Program-made: the position numbers and the translations under genes
Source: Nematopogon swammerdamellus
Lineage: Eukaryota > Arthropoda > Insecta > Lepidoptera > Adelidae
Assembly: GCA_946902875.1 (NCBI GenBank)
Contig: OX336354.1
Coordinates: 9,893,247 to 9,957,246 of the forward strand
Length of the DNA stretch: 64,000 bases
Reading direction: 5' to 3'
The notes under the pieces: generated by a model
Seen by the model: the letters and a program-made list of their open reading frames with translations, nothing else
Databases searched by the model: none
What the model was told of the DNA's origin: nothing
Part shown: one piece after another, positions 22,850 through 33,284 of the stretch
How the letters are laid out: the number at the start of each line of letters is the position of its first letter
How positions within the stretch are numbered: the stretch's first letter is position 1

Positions 22850-23287
22850 AAAAAACCGGCCAAGTGCGAGTCGAACTCGCGCACCGAGGGTCCCGTATTG
22901 CCATGTCATGGCTAGCGCCACTCACGCCATCTAGATGGCGTGATGAAAAGCTTCATATTAGTTAAATGTCATGATTAGTTAAAATTCTTCATAATCTATT
23001 CGGTAGATGGCGCACGCGCATACACTTTTTGGTTTCTTCTATGGGGACCACCGTGACTTTTTTACTTTTTCTTATTCTTATTAATTGTTGTTATATCGGC
23101 CATAACAACACATATTCTGTGAAAATTTCAACGGGCTATCTATTACGGTTCAAGAGATACAGCCCTCGGACAGACGGACCGACGGACGGACGGACGGACG
23201 GACGGACGGACGGACGGACGGACGGACGGACGGACGGACGGACAGACGGACGGCGGTCCCGGTATACCGGATAAGGAACCCTAAAAA
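22850..23287 (+). mobile_element. Rep-I copy 2, longest, with (CGGA)n
   Basis: It opens AAAAACCGGCCAAGTGCGAG and TCGAACTCGCGCACCGAGGG, then GCCACTCACGCCATCTAGATGGCG, CGGTAGATGGCGCACGCGC, TTGTTGTTATATCGGCCATAACAACAC, GTGAAAATTTCAACGGGCTA, CAAGAGATACAGCCCTCGGAC, an about 80-bp CGGA array (23172-23250) and GGAACCCTAAAAA. The CGCCATCTA..TAGATGGCG part is an internal palindrome. Open frames across the array are translations of the repeat only. Confidence 0.8.
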
Positions 23288-23310
23288 TCATGTAATAACA
23301 TTTACAATTC

Positions 23311-23606
23311 TGTTGGGGCCCAGTTCGACCGGATTTGCTCACAACCACGCAATTCCTCGTTGAATACCTAAGCTTCAAGACAAGCTCGGGAAATCTCTTT
23401 TCTATTACTAATATTTTTTCAGATAATCGCCATTAAAAGTTCAGTTTCCAATGTTGGACATGGCTTTGGCGAAACTTTCCTAACGCATCGCACCTCGATT
23501 ATATCGAAAAAAAAAACGAATACGTACTAGGAAAAAATGCTACTGAGCTTTTTTGTAAATTCCTGTGGAAATAAGCGAATCCGGTTGAACTGGGACACCC
23601 TGTATA
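23311..23606. mobile_element. Small TIR element (MITE-like)
   Basis: The left end GGGCCCAGTTCGACCGGATTTGCT (23316-23339) pairs with the right end AGCGAATCCGGTTGAACTGGG (23574-23594, continuing GACACCCTGTATA). The terminal repeats are about 24 bp and imperfect, the interior about 230 bp without an open frame. The outer terminus CAGGGTGTCCCAGTT is typical of short DNA transposons. A target duplication was not resolved. Confidence 0.5.
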
Positions 23607-23771
23607 GTGTATTTGGATACGGAGCAAGATTCTGAACTTCGGAGCAGATTCATGGAATCAATAGGAACAAAAAAGTAAATGGATATCTCGGAATAGGAGA
23701 ATAGTCTCTAGTAAACTTTAGTTCAGAGTTCTACTTTCGATATATTTAGATTTTCAGAAAACTACGAAATT

Positions 23772-23995
23772 GTCAGCCTCGATAGCTCAGTGGTGCACGA
23801 CAGTCGACTGTTGCTATTGATTGTTAAGCAACGCTGGGGGCGGTCAATACTTGGATGAGTGACCGCTCGACCGTAGGAGGCTGACCGTTGTTCGGATTCC
23901 ACGTAAAACTGTAGGTCCCTTCCTTTCCTACCTTACTCGGTGGTAGAGTTCAACCCGCCCGGGTTGGTCCATCGCGTTGAATGAAACATCGGTCC
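23772..23995 (+). mobile_element. SINE-A, 5S-like head and central domain, 3'-truncated
   Basis: GTCAGCCTCGATAGCTCAGT, CGACAGTCGACTGTTGCTAT, TTAAGCAACGCTGGG..GGTCAATACTTGGATGAGTGACCGCT, ATTCCACGTAAAACTGTAGG, GGTGGTAGAGTTCAACCCGC and GAATGAAACATCGG. The start GATAGCTCAGTGG also fits a polymerase III box A. It stops within the body before the GTGTAGCCGGCACGA block. The 5' end is intact, so the truncation is unlike normal LINE-style 5' truncation. Confidence 0.8.
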
Positions 23996-24288
23996 ATGTC
24001 AGTATCCAGAAAAAAAATTTTTTTTTTCTTTTTAAAGTGAACGCTGGATGTAGTACTTACTGCAACGGCCCCCGTTCTACACCCACACATTGTTCCAGTG
24101 ATAGAACACCAGATCAGGTGTTCGGACGCGGTGGCATGCGAACATTTAAGTGCTTCTGCTCTTTCTGAATGTGTGAAGAAATACATACGTAGCTAGGTGT
24201 TGTTTTATTCCCTTTTTTAATTTACCATCATTCATCATCAGTCATTATACCACCCCACTTGTCTCTGATACTGTCACTGTGTCTCAAA

Positions 24289-24378
24289 AGGCATTCCCAC
24301 ATAATGAGCCTTAGTGACGACCCACTGTGCGCTCAATGTGGGGAGGCAGAAACGAGTGCTCACTTCGTTGGTCAGTAC
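24289..24378 (+). mobile_element. Non-LTR retrotransposon ORF2 zinc-knuckle fragment
   Basis: The frame reads RHSHIMSLSDDPLCAQCGEA then ETSAHFVGQY. The C-x2-C-G-x3-E-T-x2-H pattern is the CCHC-like motif near the C-terminus of R1/jockey-type ORF2 proteins, following the RNase H-like region. A SINE-A copy begins at its 3' end. Confidence 0.65.
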
Positions 24379-24379
24379 A

Positions 24380-24606
24380 CCACGTAAAACTGTAGGTCCC
24401 TTTCCTTCTTACCTTACCAGGTGGTAGGGCTTAACCCGCCCCGGTTGGTGACACCGCACTGAATGTGAAAAGGCGGTCGAAAGGGTTAAGTAAATAGTTC
24501 GTGTTTTCCGTCCAGTTAGTGTAGCCGGCATGACCAAAGTGAAGCACTGACTCGGCACCTAGTTCACCAATGTGTTATGGTCTGACATCGCGGATGTTAT
24601 AGGTCA
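24380..24606 (+). mobile_element. SINE-A body without head
   Basis: CCACGTAAAACTGTAGGTCCC, ACCAGGTGGTAGGGCTTAACC, CCGCACTGAATG, ATAGTTCGTGTTTTCCGTCC, GTGTAGCCGGCATGACC, GGCACCTAGTTCACC and GATGTTATAGGTCATTTT. It is 5'-truncated at the head/body boundary and loses the last 30 bp. Confidence 0.8.
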
Positions 24607-24899
24607 TTTTGTTGTTTTAAAGTTATTTTGTGTAGTTCGCCATTTAAGAAATTTACATTCAGACTTGCAGAATGTGTTCAACGTTGCAAAACCCCACAGC
24701 GGAACACAAGCATCGGCCATCAGCAAAATGAAGTGTTGCCCGTTTTCAGTACCAGCTACACTTTCGAGTTAATGTTCTGGGCGTGCCGACCGACTTCGAC
24801 CAACTTCGGACAGCGAGAGATAATTGTACCTTGTATGGACAATTCAAACTGTGCGTTGCTTATATGCTATTATATGTGTGCGAATAGTTGTTTTTTATA

Positions 24900-25075
24900 G
24901 AGAACGGACATGGGTGGCTGTGCCCAACGGTCAGTCGAGTGAAGGCAGTCAGACACAGCCAATAATATAATATAATCTCCTCGCGAAACCACGCCCAGTG
25001 AATCGCCATGCCAGCTATGAGGCGAACAAAAAGACATCAGACTATTTTTGTTCACACGCCTTATGAAGACACCTA
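24900..25075 (+). repeat. Rep-L copy 2
   Basis: GGACATGGGTGGCTGTGCCC, CAGACACAGCCAATAATATAA, CTCGCGAAACCACGC, GCCATGCCAGCTATGAGGCG. The first block is shared with 31.75 kb, the later ones with 340-470. The minus-strand frame reads WHGDSLGVVSRGDYIILLAV. Confidence 0.6.
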
Positions 25076-25377
25076 CATAGTTCTAGGTTGCAGGAGTCAG
25101 GAAACACGAACACCGGAAGACTGTTTACTTTTTCAGTACGACACTTTTTCCGTTCCAGTAGGTCAAAAATACAAAGCAAAGGTATAATGTAGTAGGCATT
25201 ATATTTTCATATAAACACACCTCGCCTACAATATACTCGGCAATTTGGCTATTTTAATCACATCTGCATATGTAATGTATTTAAACTATTTCGACTATTT
25301 TGAGTTTCAATTTTTTATTTGTTTTTTTTTATTATTTGGTTTTCACCAGTCTAATGACGTACACCATACAGGGTACC

Positions 25378-25724
25378 TCTTGCTGAATGGTCTTATAGAC
25401 AATCCATCCGTCCTTGGTATGATGTCGCTGCATGTCCCGAATAAATATCTGCGTGCAAGGAGTCACTTGCTGTTTGCGGAAAGTCCGTCGCGGACGTTCC
25501 GCTATGGCCGGACTCCAATTCACCGGGCGCTGACCGCACTCAACCGAATGTTGGTCATGTTTCCCGATTTAGACGTCTTAAACTGCAATACTAAAGTATT
25601 TCAAAAGTACGCAGTGAGATACGTTGAGCTAACTTTTAAATAGATTTAGATTCTGCATTGTTAAATTTTGGGGCTTGCTCTGTAGTAACAATGTAATAGA
25701 TAAATAAATAAATAAATAAATAAG
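25378..25724 (+). mobile_element. LINE-E tail: ORF2 C-terminus plus (AAAT)n
   Basis: The frame to the stop at 25641-25643 reads LLLNGLIDNPSVLGMMSLHV, PNKYLRARSHLLFAESPSRT, FRYGRTPIHRALTALNRMLV, then PDLDVLNCNTKVFQKYAVRY. A near-identical copy is at 47.05-47.33 kb on the other strand. This is the C-terminal extension typical of jockey-type reverse transcriptase proteins. After the stop come about 55 bp and (AAAT)n at 25699-25722. It is strongly 5'-truncated. Confidence 0.85.
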
Positions 25725-27210
25725 AGACTAATTTATAATATAGTATTAGGTTCAACTATAACTCGAGCGGAGCAACGAGGACACTTCACAATTGGCTTCA
25801 GCCAAATACTTCCAACATGCATACAGTGTTCAATAGAAAAAAACGCGCTACATTACCCTTGAAACATTATATTTAACCTGTACGCTCCCGCGTTATAATA
25901 TGTCTACAGCCCCCAGACTCCCGCATGGGCGTGGCCCGCGGACGGCGCGCGCGCACATGAGCGCCGACCTCGACATAAACGCAGATATTTCGGAAACTAA
26001 TAAAGTTAGATCTATAAACTCTTCTGTCCTAGAAAGCCTAGAAAATTTCCTAAAATCCATGTGAAACAGTGAGGCTTACCTTGTTTAGAAGTACCAGATA
26101 TTTTAGGTAGAAAAAAAAATCCCAATTTTTTTTTGAAAAATTCATTATAAAATAAATTCAAAACATACCTTTACAATATTTATATCAGAATACTCGTAAA
26201 GAAACATACTTTTAGAAATAGTAAAGTATAATATACGTTTTCTTTACAGAAATCAGCGAAATCGGATGTTCAACATGAACATCCTGGGACATTCCGTAAA
26301 CTCCGAGATGGCACGCGCGTGATATTTTTTCCCAATTTTATAAATATATTATTTGAACTAAACCTTCTTTTATTTTGCAACTGATCGTATGTTTGTATAA
26401 TAATGCGAAGAAAATTGGAAAAATAAGCTATATTTCCATGAAAAATATGCCCCCAAAGTCATGTTTACACATTTCATACAAAAATAAACAAACATTTTTG
26501 AGCGACGAAAAATATGACTTTTGTCGCCACCCGAACTCGTAATGCATCTTCTATTGGTAGAATAACTAATAAATAACACTATTTACTAACCTTTAGCTCA
26601 TAGATGCACTTGAATACACTTATAATAAATAATTTCGCAGAAGTGCGTCACCTCGAAACTCGTGAGAAATAGGAGAACAAAGAAACTGTCAGCTGACAGC
26701 TAGCGTTCGTTTTATTATTCATAATTGGTCTTTGGAGACAAGAAAAATGGTTAGTTCATAATTGCCGGTATCACTTATAGCCCCCATCAACGATTGAAAG
26801 AGCAATAGACCAATTCGTGCGACCGTAATTTGAGAATAAAGATGGGGTCCGTTTCGGGCCCAAGATAATTGGCGGAAAAAATATATGGGCTCCGTTTCGG
26901 TTCCATAGGAGCTGCCAGTTCAGAACTCATCACTCGACAGGAACAACAAAAGGCAGCAGTTAAGTTTCATCGTTTGCCCCGGGCAATCTGTTGCGAGTGC
27001 ATGCCTCTTTGCCTCATTGTCAGTCGGGAGCTAACCTTCCATCAGTCAGGGAAACAGTGCAGTGGTTGCCCGCGGCAGACAAAACCTGGTTATAAGTGGC
27101 ATACGCTGAGAATTCTGGATCCAGGTGTTCATTGATGACTTTGTATCATTTTAGAAGAATTCGCAAATTTCGAGGGTTTAGTAGCGTTCTTCACTTTTAT
27201 TAGGTGTTAG
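25725..27210. other. Intergenic, nothing recognised
   Basis: A GC-rich spot lies at 25905-25965 (GGACGGCGCGCGCGCAC). Two related phrases TGGGGTCCGTTTCGG and TGGGCTCCGTTTCGG sit 40 bp apart at 26842 and 26886. The frame at 26869-27135 has no motif I know. Confidence 0.4.
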
Positions 27211-27305
27211 CAGTGGGTGGTCGGCACGGTCTTGGCTTGGTCTCTTGATCTCAGGGTCCGAGTTTCAAATCCGACCGACATGCACCAATGAGTTTTTTTC
27301 GGACG
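27211..27305 (+). mobile_element. SINE-C tRNA-like head
   Basis: GTGGGTGGTCGGCACGGTCT, CTTGATCTCAGGGTCCGAG, TTTCAAATCCGACCGACATG and CACCAATGAGTTTTTTTC. The order matches the better copies at 35.17 and 54.54 kb. GGTCCGAGTTTCAAATCC serves as the box B/T-arm region. The sequence beyond is unlike the usual SINE-C body. Confidence 0.6.
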
Positions 27306-27590
27306 GACTCTGGTCACTGTAGGAAAACAAAGACCTTTCATGTGAGGGATTACGAGTAAGGTGCAAAACGCACGTGTACTCGAATGACATTTTAATGAAG
27401 TTCTTGTTCGAATTCGAGACAGGTGAGAGGTTAAGTAGGAACACATCTCTTGATCTCTCACCTTTCTCTCAATGAGGTAGGCAGAGTCAACGGGTCTCCA
27501 CTTGTCTGTGCACTACTTCTGATATACATCGGACGTCTTTTCCACACTTATGATTTCTTCATGCATATATCTTTCCGCACAATTTTACTG

Positions 27591-27880
27591 TTTTTAGGGT
27601 TCCGTATACATAGGGAAGCCTGTTACTAAGCCTACTCCGTCTGTCTGTATGTCCGTCCGTCCGAGGGATGTATCTTTTGAACCGTAGTAGGTAGCCGGTT
27701 GAAATTTTTGCAGTATATGTGTTATTATGACGGATATGCAAACAATAATAAAAAAGCAAAACGTTAAAATTAAGGGGGTGCCCATACAATTACCATAATA
27801 TGTGGACAAGCGCCATCTACCGAACGATAATTTAACTAACATTTTAACTACAAAACGTTCACTGATAGATGGCGTGAGGG
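27591..27880 (-). mobile_element. Rep-I copy 3
   Basis: Inverted relative to 22.85 kb: TTTTTAGGGTTCCGTATACA, GAAGCCTGTTACTAAGCCTAC, CTGTATGTCCGTCCGTCCGAGGG, TTTTGAACCGTAGTAGGTAG, CCGGTTGAAATTTTTGCAGT, TTATTATGACGGATATG and GCGCCATCTACCGAACGATA. It ends in ATAGATGGCGTGAGGG. The terminal GTGCGAGTC palindrome is missing, so the copy is truncated at that side. Confidence 0.75.
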
Positions 27881-28284
27881 ATACGAAGGACTCAATATAT
27901 TAATACAAAGTAAGCTGTGCCGAACGCGAGACACGTGCGAGTGCGATCGCGTGATTGCTGCATACACTCGCTGTACGTACAACAAGAAGGAACATATGGC
28001 TACGGAATCTCTGTGTGTGAACAATGTTAGCGATAAAAACACCCATCAAATTATCTTTGTAGGAGTGTCTCCACACCAGGATCTGCGAGTTGGAACGGTT
28101 TCGTCATCTGAAGCTATTAATGCCAGCAGCATCTAACAGCTAAGTGACTAATTTACTTGACGTGTTGCCGTCATTCCCCGCTGCACGCCCGTGGACCTAC
28201 CGTCGTCGCTGTACGAGGCTAGGGCTGGGAAAATTATGTAGTTCAATAAGATACGAGCTTTTTTTTAAATTAAAACAACCAGCA
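27881..28284. other. Intergenic, nothing recognised
   Basis: The frame at 27951-28136 (MIAAYTRCTYNKKEHMATES) has no motif known to me. CGAACGCGAGACACGTGCGAG at 27921 is locally GC-rich. Confidence 0.35.
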
Positions 28285-28345
28285 TGGGTAGCTGTGCTGA
28301 TGGATCAATGCTTCACAGTACAACCCCTTCTTTTCCGCGCGGGCC
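28285..28345 (+). repeat. Rep-L fragment
   Basis: CATGGGTAGCTGTGCTGATGG, ATCAATGCTTCACAGTACAACC and CCTTCTTTTCCGCG parallel the CATGGGTGGCTGTACCGATTG, CCAATGGTGCAGTCGACAG and CCCCTCTTCGCG of the 31.75-kb copy. Confidence 0.5.
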
Positions 28346-28431
28346 GAAAATGTATCAATAGTGTGCTGCTACTTTAAGATTTAAATGTATTTTAATGCAC
28401 ACACTTTACAGACCATTACGCGAATAGTTCG

Positions 28432-28561
28432 TGTTTTTCGTTCAGTTCAGTGTAGCGGACACGACCAAAGGGAAACACTGACATGGCACCTAGTTTATTA
28501 AGGTGATATGCCCGAACATCGTGGGTGCTGTAGGTGCTGTAGTCAACCGTGTAAGTTTCCT
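28432..28561 (+). mobile_element. SINE-A 3' half
   Basis: AATAGTTCGTGTTTTTCGTTC, AGTGTAGCGGACACGACCAAA, ACTGACATGGCACCTAGTTT, GTGGGTGCTGTAGGTGCTG and AACCGTGTAAGTTTCC. It is 5'-truncated after the central domain. Confidence 0.75.
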
Positions 28562-28958
28562 TTATAACAAATTAAAGGGCTGACTCAAAACTAGGCAAAT
28601 GATCCACAACACCGCTCCATAGGAAGGAACTTTTCCACCTCTACGATACGATGCGAAGAATTGCACATATTCCTACCAGTAATCTGATGCAAGCTCTTAG
28701 ACATACTGTAGTAATTAATTAATTTATCGTATCCTAACATTGAACCTAGTAAGTAAGTAGAGACTGGCTTGTTAAATACAATTCATTTTCTCATCACGTG
28801 ACCTGAAAAAAGTTCAATGACTTTTGACAATTTACTGTAACAAAATATGTGTATTCTTACATGTTTTGTGAAAATGGAAAACTATATATGCCTACTATGT
28901 CTAACTAAGAAATTTGTCCTTACCTTTTTATGTTGAATTTTTTTTATTTGTGTATCAT
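28562..28958. other. Intergenic, nothing recognised
   Basis: AT-rich, no features. Confidence 0.4.
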
Positions 28959-29228
28959 TCGGATTCCTCGTAAAACTGTAGGTCTCTTCCCTCCTAATCT
29001 TACTTGGTGGTAGGGTTTAACCCGCCCGGGTTGATACCACCGCACTGAATGAAACGTCGGTCTAAACGGCTATGTAAATAGTTTGTGTTTTCCGACAAGT
29101 TCAGTGTAGCCGGCACGATCAAAGGGGGAAGCACTGACATGGCACCTAGTTCACCCGGTGTTATGGGCTGACATCACGGACGTTGTAGGTGATGTAGCTA
29201 ACCGTGTCAGTTTCCATAAAAAAAAAAT
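28959..29228 (+). mobile_element. SINE-A body and tail, headless
   Basis: TTCGGATTCCTCGTAAAACTG, TTGGTGGTAGGGTTTAACCC, GCCCGGGTTGATACCACC, CTGAATGAAACGTCGGTC, GTAGCCGGCACGATC, GTTATGGGCTGACATCACGG and CCATAAAAAAAAAA. It begins exactly where the 5S-like head ends in complete copies, consistent with 5' truncation on insertion. Confidence 0.85.
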
Positions 29229-29279
29229 CATTACTAACTCAGCTCGGATTTTAGTGACATACTTCCTTCGTGAAATTAT

Positions 29280-29375
29280 ATAGTTCACGTGAATGCAGCT
29301 CGGCCTTTAGCCTAGCCCTTATGACTTACTTTGTCCGTTTCGAATATTATGCGAGCGAAGCCGCGGGTAAAAGCT
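29280..29375 (-). repeat. Rep-G single unit with element border
   Basis: GTGAATGCAGCTCGGCCTTTAGCC, then CTTATGACTTACTTTGTCC, then GCGAGCGAAGCCGCGGGTAAAAGCT. The last block is the reverse complement of the GCCCGCGGCTCCGCTCGCG that precedes the 17-unit array at 51.2 kb, which places the Rep-G unit at a fixed spot inside a dispersed element. Confidence 0.7.
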
Positions 29376-29665
29376 ATATATTATAGTAATTATAACTGTA
29401 AATAAATTAAATAAATAAATACAATACAATACTTTTATTTCCAATTGCCTCTTTCTTGGTAGCTTCATATATTAAATTCTCCTCATCACGAAGCTGGAAC
29501 TAATGATTGAGACTGGAACAAAATCACCATAGTGACAACTCCTGTACTTTTGTATTTCTTATCATTAAAACAACAGGAACGTTTTAATTTTTGAACATAT
29601 GTTACAGGTAAATTCTATTATATTTCGTCGCATTGCAGCATAGGTCATGGCTCCCCATAGGAGAT

Positions 29666-29897
29666 GACTCCCTTCTTATATTACTAGGTGGTAGGCTAAA
29701 ACCCCCGGGTTGTTACCACCGCACTGAATGAAGGTTGGTCGAAACGGCTATGTAAATAGTTTGTGTTTTCCGTCCAGTTCAGTGTAGCCGGCACGACCGA
29801 AGGGAAGCACTGACGTGGCACCAAGTTTATCCGATGTTATGGGCTGACATCATGGATGTTGTAGGTGATGTGGCCAACCGTGTCAGATTCCATAAAA
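29666..29897 (+). mobile_element. SINE-A body with chimera-type junction
   Basis: It starts ACTCCCTTCTTATATTACTA, the same junction found in the Rep-B/SINE-A chimeras at 22.2 and 46.2 kb, then GGTGGTAGG, a decayed ACCCCCGGGTTGTTACCACC, GTCGAAACGGCTATG, GTAGCCGGCACGACCG, GATGTGGCCAACCGTG and CCATAAAAAAA. It is most simply a 5'-truncated chimera. A foldback element begins directly in its A tail. Confidence 0.8.
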
Positions 29898-30951
29898 AAA
29901 TTCACAGATTTCGTGCCTTACACGACTATCGAGCACATTGAAAATGAATCTACGGAATTCGAAAAAATATTGTCGCTGAGCGACACGAGAAAGTCGGGAT
30001 AAGGAAAAGGTTAGTTGGGTTCTGATGATGGAGCCGGAAGGAAGCCATAGGAACTCCTAAATTACACATGATAAGCCCAGCGTGTTTGGGCTCGTTGGAT
30101 TTGTCTTCGCAAGTACTCTAGTCATATGTTATTTCCAGGGTCCTGATGATGGAGCCGGAAGGAAGCCATAGAACTCCTAAACTACACATGATAAATCCAC
30201 CATATTTGGGCTCGTTGGATATAGGAATATAGGAATATAGGATAGGTTAGGTAAGATGAGTCGCGTAGCGACGCATCTTCTATCCTACCCTATATTCTTA
30301 TCTTCTATATCCTTATATTATATTTTTATATTTGATATTTATTAATTTGTTACTTTAGTTAGACATAATGTCAAGCTTATCTCTTTTTCTGTCTAAATTT
30401 TAGTTTACATTTTTTAAGCTGCTTGTGTTTTTGAAAAATAATAAAAAATATATAAATGTAATATTTTTTTTTTTGTTGTTGAATTCATTTTCAATGCGAC
30501 GCATCTTCTAACCTAACCTATATTCCTATATTCCTATATCCTGTGTAGTTTAGGAGTTCCTATGGCTTCCTTCCGGCTCCATCATCAGGACCCTGGAAAT
30601 AACATGACTAGAGTACTTGCGAAGACAAATCAAACGAGCCCAAACACGGTCGATTTATCGTGTATGGTTTAGGAGTTCCTATGGCTTCATTCCGGCTCCA
30701 TCATCAGGACCCTGGACATCATATATGACAAGAGTACTTGCGAAGACAAATCCAACGAGCCCAAACACGATGGGCTTATCATGTGTAGTTAGGAGTACCT
30801 ATGGCTTCCTTCCGGCTCCATCATCAGACCCCAACTAACCTTTTCCCTATCCCGACTTTCTCGTGTAGCTCAGCGACAATATTTTTTCGAATTCCGTGGA
30901 TTCATTTGCAATGTGCTCGATAGTCGTGTGAGGCACGAAATCTGTGAATTT
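29898..30951. mobile_element. Foldback element with tandem-repeat arms
   Basis: The ends are inverted repeats: AAATTCACAGATTTCGTGCC at 29898 and GGCACGAAATCTGTGAATTT ending at 30951, and the inverted match continues inward (CGACTATCGAGCACATTG; GTCGCTGAGCGACACGAGAAAG). Further in, an about 120-bp unit containing CTGATGATGGAGCCGGAAGG is present twice in the left arm (30021, 30141) and three times inverted in the right arm (about 30545, 30665, 30785). GACGCATCTTCTA motifs flank an AT-rich centre (30300-30480). There is no long open frame. The design is like FB/Galileo-type foldback transposons; the family is unidentified. Confidence 0.8.
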
Positions 30952-31754
30952 CTGTTTTCAGAAAGGTTGAGCTACAGGGCAAACCCTTAACCGGATCGTC
31001 TTTGTTTTAGGCTCAAATTGTAGCTGACTAAACTGTCCAGAGGAGTTTTTCTCAAATTTTTGATATCATTCTTCGTTTCCAAAATATCGAGCGCCAAAAT
31101 CAAAAATTCGGAAAAAAAATAATTTTTTTTTCACTATTTCGGCCATAACTTTTTTCGTTTTTTACTTTCTCGAATAATTATTTTTGCACCTTAAAGCTCT
31201 CATGAATACGTGTCTTTTGAGCTTTTTTTTTTGAATATCATATCTTCACAACTCTCCGAGATATAAAGGGGTCGCACCTTTTCGTGAAATCGGGGCCTAT
31301 ACTGAAACGAACCAAAAGACATTTTCAATGTCAAAAAAAATAGGTAAGATTTTAATAAATGGTGCATGGTGCCACTCTGAGCGTGATTTCACGAGGGGAG
31401 GTGTTTTTTGGCTCTATCGACTATACCATTGGTCCCTCGGCACAACCACCCCTGATGGTTTACATAAAAAAATTTAATGTTTATATTACTTATACAAAAT
31501 TGCATAATCAGAATTAGGTAGGTACCTATACTCAGACAGGAACTCTTTTCACGTCTCGACAGGTATCAGACATATTTAATTCTCCACTAGCCCATAAATT
31601 AACTTTCTCTAGTTTTATGAGCATAAAGGTGCACATCTATCGCACCAAGGTATTCCTCGTAGTAATGCGTCCACCGTTCACCACTTTTCCCAAATAAAAT
31701 AATTTTCAATATTTAATGTAGATAATTAATGAGCTTCCATTTTGTTATGTAAAT
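30952..31754. other. A/T-run-rich DNA, nothing recognised
   Basis: It contains long A and T runs (31110-31135, 31230) and phrases such as TTTCGGCCATAACTTTTTTCG that suggest a further unclassified dispersed repeat, but no second copy in this window supports it. Confidence 0.4.
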
Positions 31755-31985
31755 CAACATGGGTGGCTGTACCGATTGACCAATGGTGCAGTCGACAGAG
31801 CCAAAATCACCCCTCTTCGCGAAACCGCGCTCATGCCAGCAGATTTGCGGACTGTTGCTAGGCTGTCTACATAGCGTGTTAACACGACGTTTGAAGACAC
31901 CCAGGTTAAAGTATTCGGGACAAACTCGCCGGAAGACAGTTCCACAGCATAACGGGCTGACATGTAATATATTTTGTTGATAGGG
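31755..31985 (+). repeat. Rep-L copy 3
   Basis: ACATGGGTGGCTGTACCGATT, CAATGGTGCAGTCGACAGAG, CCAAAATCACCCCTCTTCGCGAAACCGCGC, then an extra segment with GTGTTAACACGACGTTTGAAGAC and ACTCGCCGGAAGACAGTTCC that the other copies lack. The opening and the CGCGAAACC core identify the family. Its minus strand is open (31754-32023) but encodes nothing I recognise. Confidence 0.6.
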
Positions 31986-32867
31986 TGCATAACGTTCTCA
32001 AAAAAGTTGCCACTTGGGGCCATGAGAACCTAGTCACTTTCAACGTTCCTGTGCCTGTGTCTTCTCATGGCGATAAGCAGTGTTAGTCTAGTTCTTCAAG
32101 GTATTCTGTCATAAATCAACATATTATGACAATGTCAATGACAATTTAGACAAAGATATCAAGGAAAGCAGCTCGTTTTAAATTTTCTAAAACAGGCTAA
32201 ATAATGTTTTATTTAAAAAAACCTTTAACATTGTAACTAAAGGAATATATATTTGGAACTACCATTGTGAACAAAACTACAGTCATTATACTCGTATTAT
32301 AATTTTACATTATTTTCGTATTTATAATTCTCAAATTTTAATGCACTGACTTTTATTGATTTTATTTTTCTATCGTTTTAATTTCATTTGAGTTTAAGTA
32401 TCTAATGACCGCTTATTGACTTGATTCAATTTGTAATTTTATCCCAAATTTTATTGGGTAGACTTGTTGATTTTATTTGATGTTTTGAAAAATATTGTTG
32501 TGTTATTAATCTGTGACAGATGTCACACTGAGGTCACACATGTCACATTGAGTTCACATCTACTTGTTATTTTTACCGCATGCTCGACAGAGTACTGCCA
32601 CAGAGAAGTCGCTTCCTCTCACCAACATTGTTCATCTCCGATGATGTAGATTTACCATTTGCAAACTGCAATGGACCAGGAAAACTAACTGACCACCGCA
32701 GAGTGTAATTGCCTTCCATTTAGATGTGAATTTATTTTATAATCACGGTAGCTTAATGGGGCAGATAAACTCGTTAGGCAGGTCCTAGAGCAGTTTTATT
32801 CTAGTCAATACTCGTCGGGCGTTGTCCGGGTTTGAACCTAGCTCATCTTAGAAATGCTGTGAAGACG
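31986..32867. other. Intergenic, nothing recognised
   Basis: AT-rich to about 32560. Direct repeats GTCACACTGAGGTCACA / GTCACATTGAGTTCACA occur at 32522 and 32542. No gene evidence. Confidence 0.4.
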
Positions 32868-33190
32868 TTACGGTGTGGGGCCTGTACTTGAAAAGAATAA
32901 CCCCACTGCATGTCTCTCCGTGCATGTCGTAAGGCGACTAAAAGGACAAGGGCAAGATATCGTGCTAAAGGGCAAGAGGCTAGTCTCCTTTCACCTTGGC
33001 GCGGTCCTTCCACCGAGTCATGCAGCCAGGTGGGTCTTCGTGCCCTACTTGCTGCTTGATAGTTATCTTATCCTAATACTTTGCTAAGCATGGTGGTCGG
33101 TGTTGTGCTGTAATTTAACAGAGTTCTTGCAGCACAACACCGATTACTCTGCTTACCCCGAATGCCGGGATACAACGTGCGATGTGTATG
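32868..33190 (+). mobile_element. Rep-B, full length
   Basis: Order: ACGGTGTGGGGCCTGTACTTG, GAATAACCCCACTGCATGTC, GCATGTCGTAAGGCGACTAA, GCGGTCCTTCCACCGAGTCATGCAG, CAGGTGGGTCTTCGTGCCC, TACTTGCTGCTTGATAGTTATC, then TCGGTGTTGTGCTG (33097-33110) and CAGCACAACACCGA (33130-33143), CTCTGCTTACCCCGAATGCCGGG and a GATGTGTATG end. The paired GTGTTGTGC segments form a hairpin with a 19-nt loop. It is a non-coding small interspersed element; its transcription unit and partner are unknown. Confidence 0.8.
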
Positions 33191-33284
33191 AAGGTGTACG
33201 ATATTGATCGTAAATGGAACTTCATGATGACTATCGAGGTTGCAACTTCAAAACTCACCAGCAGTCGATGGGGCTTAGGATCTA

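Noticed and set aside
23029..23378. Open frames with (TDGR)n and (RPSV)n
   Set aside because: Direct translations of the (CGGA)n microsatellite inside Rep-I.
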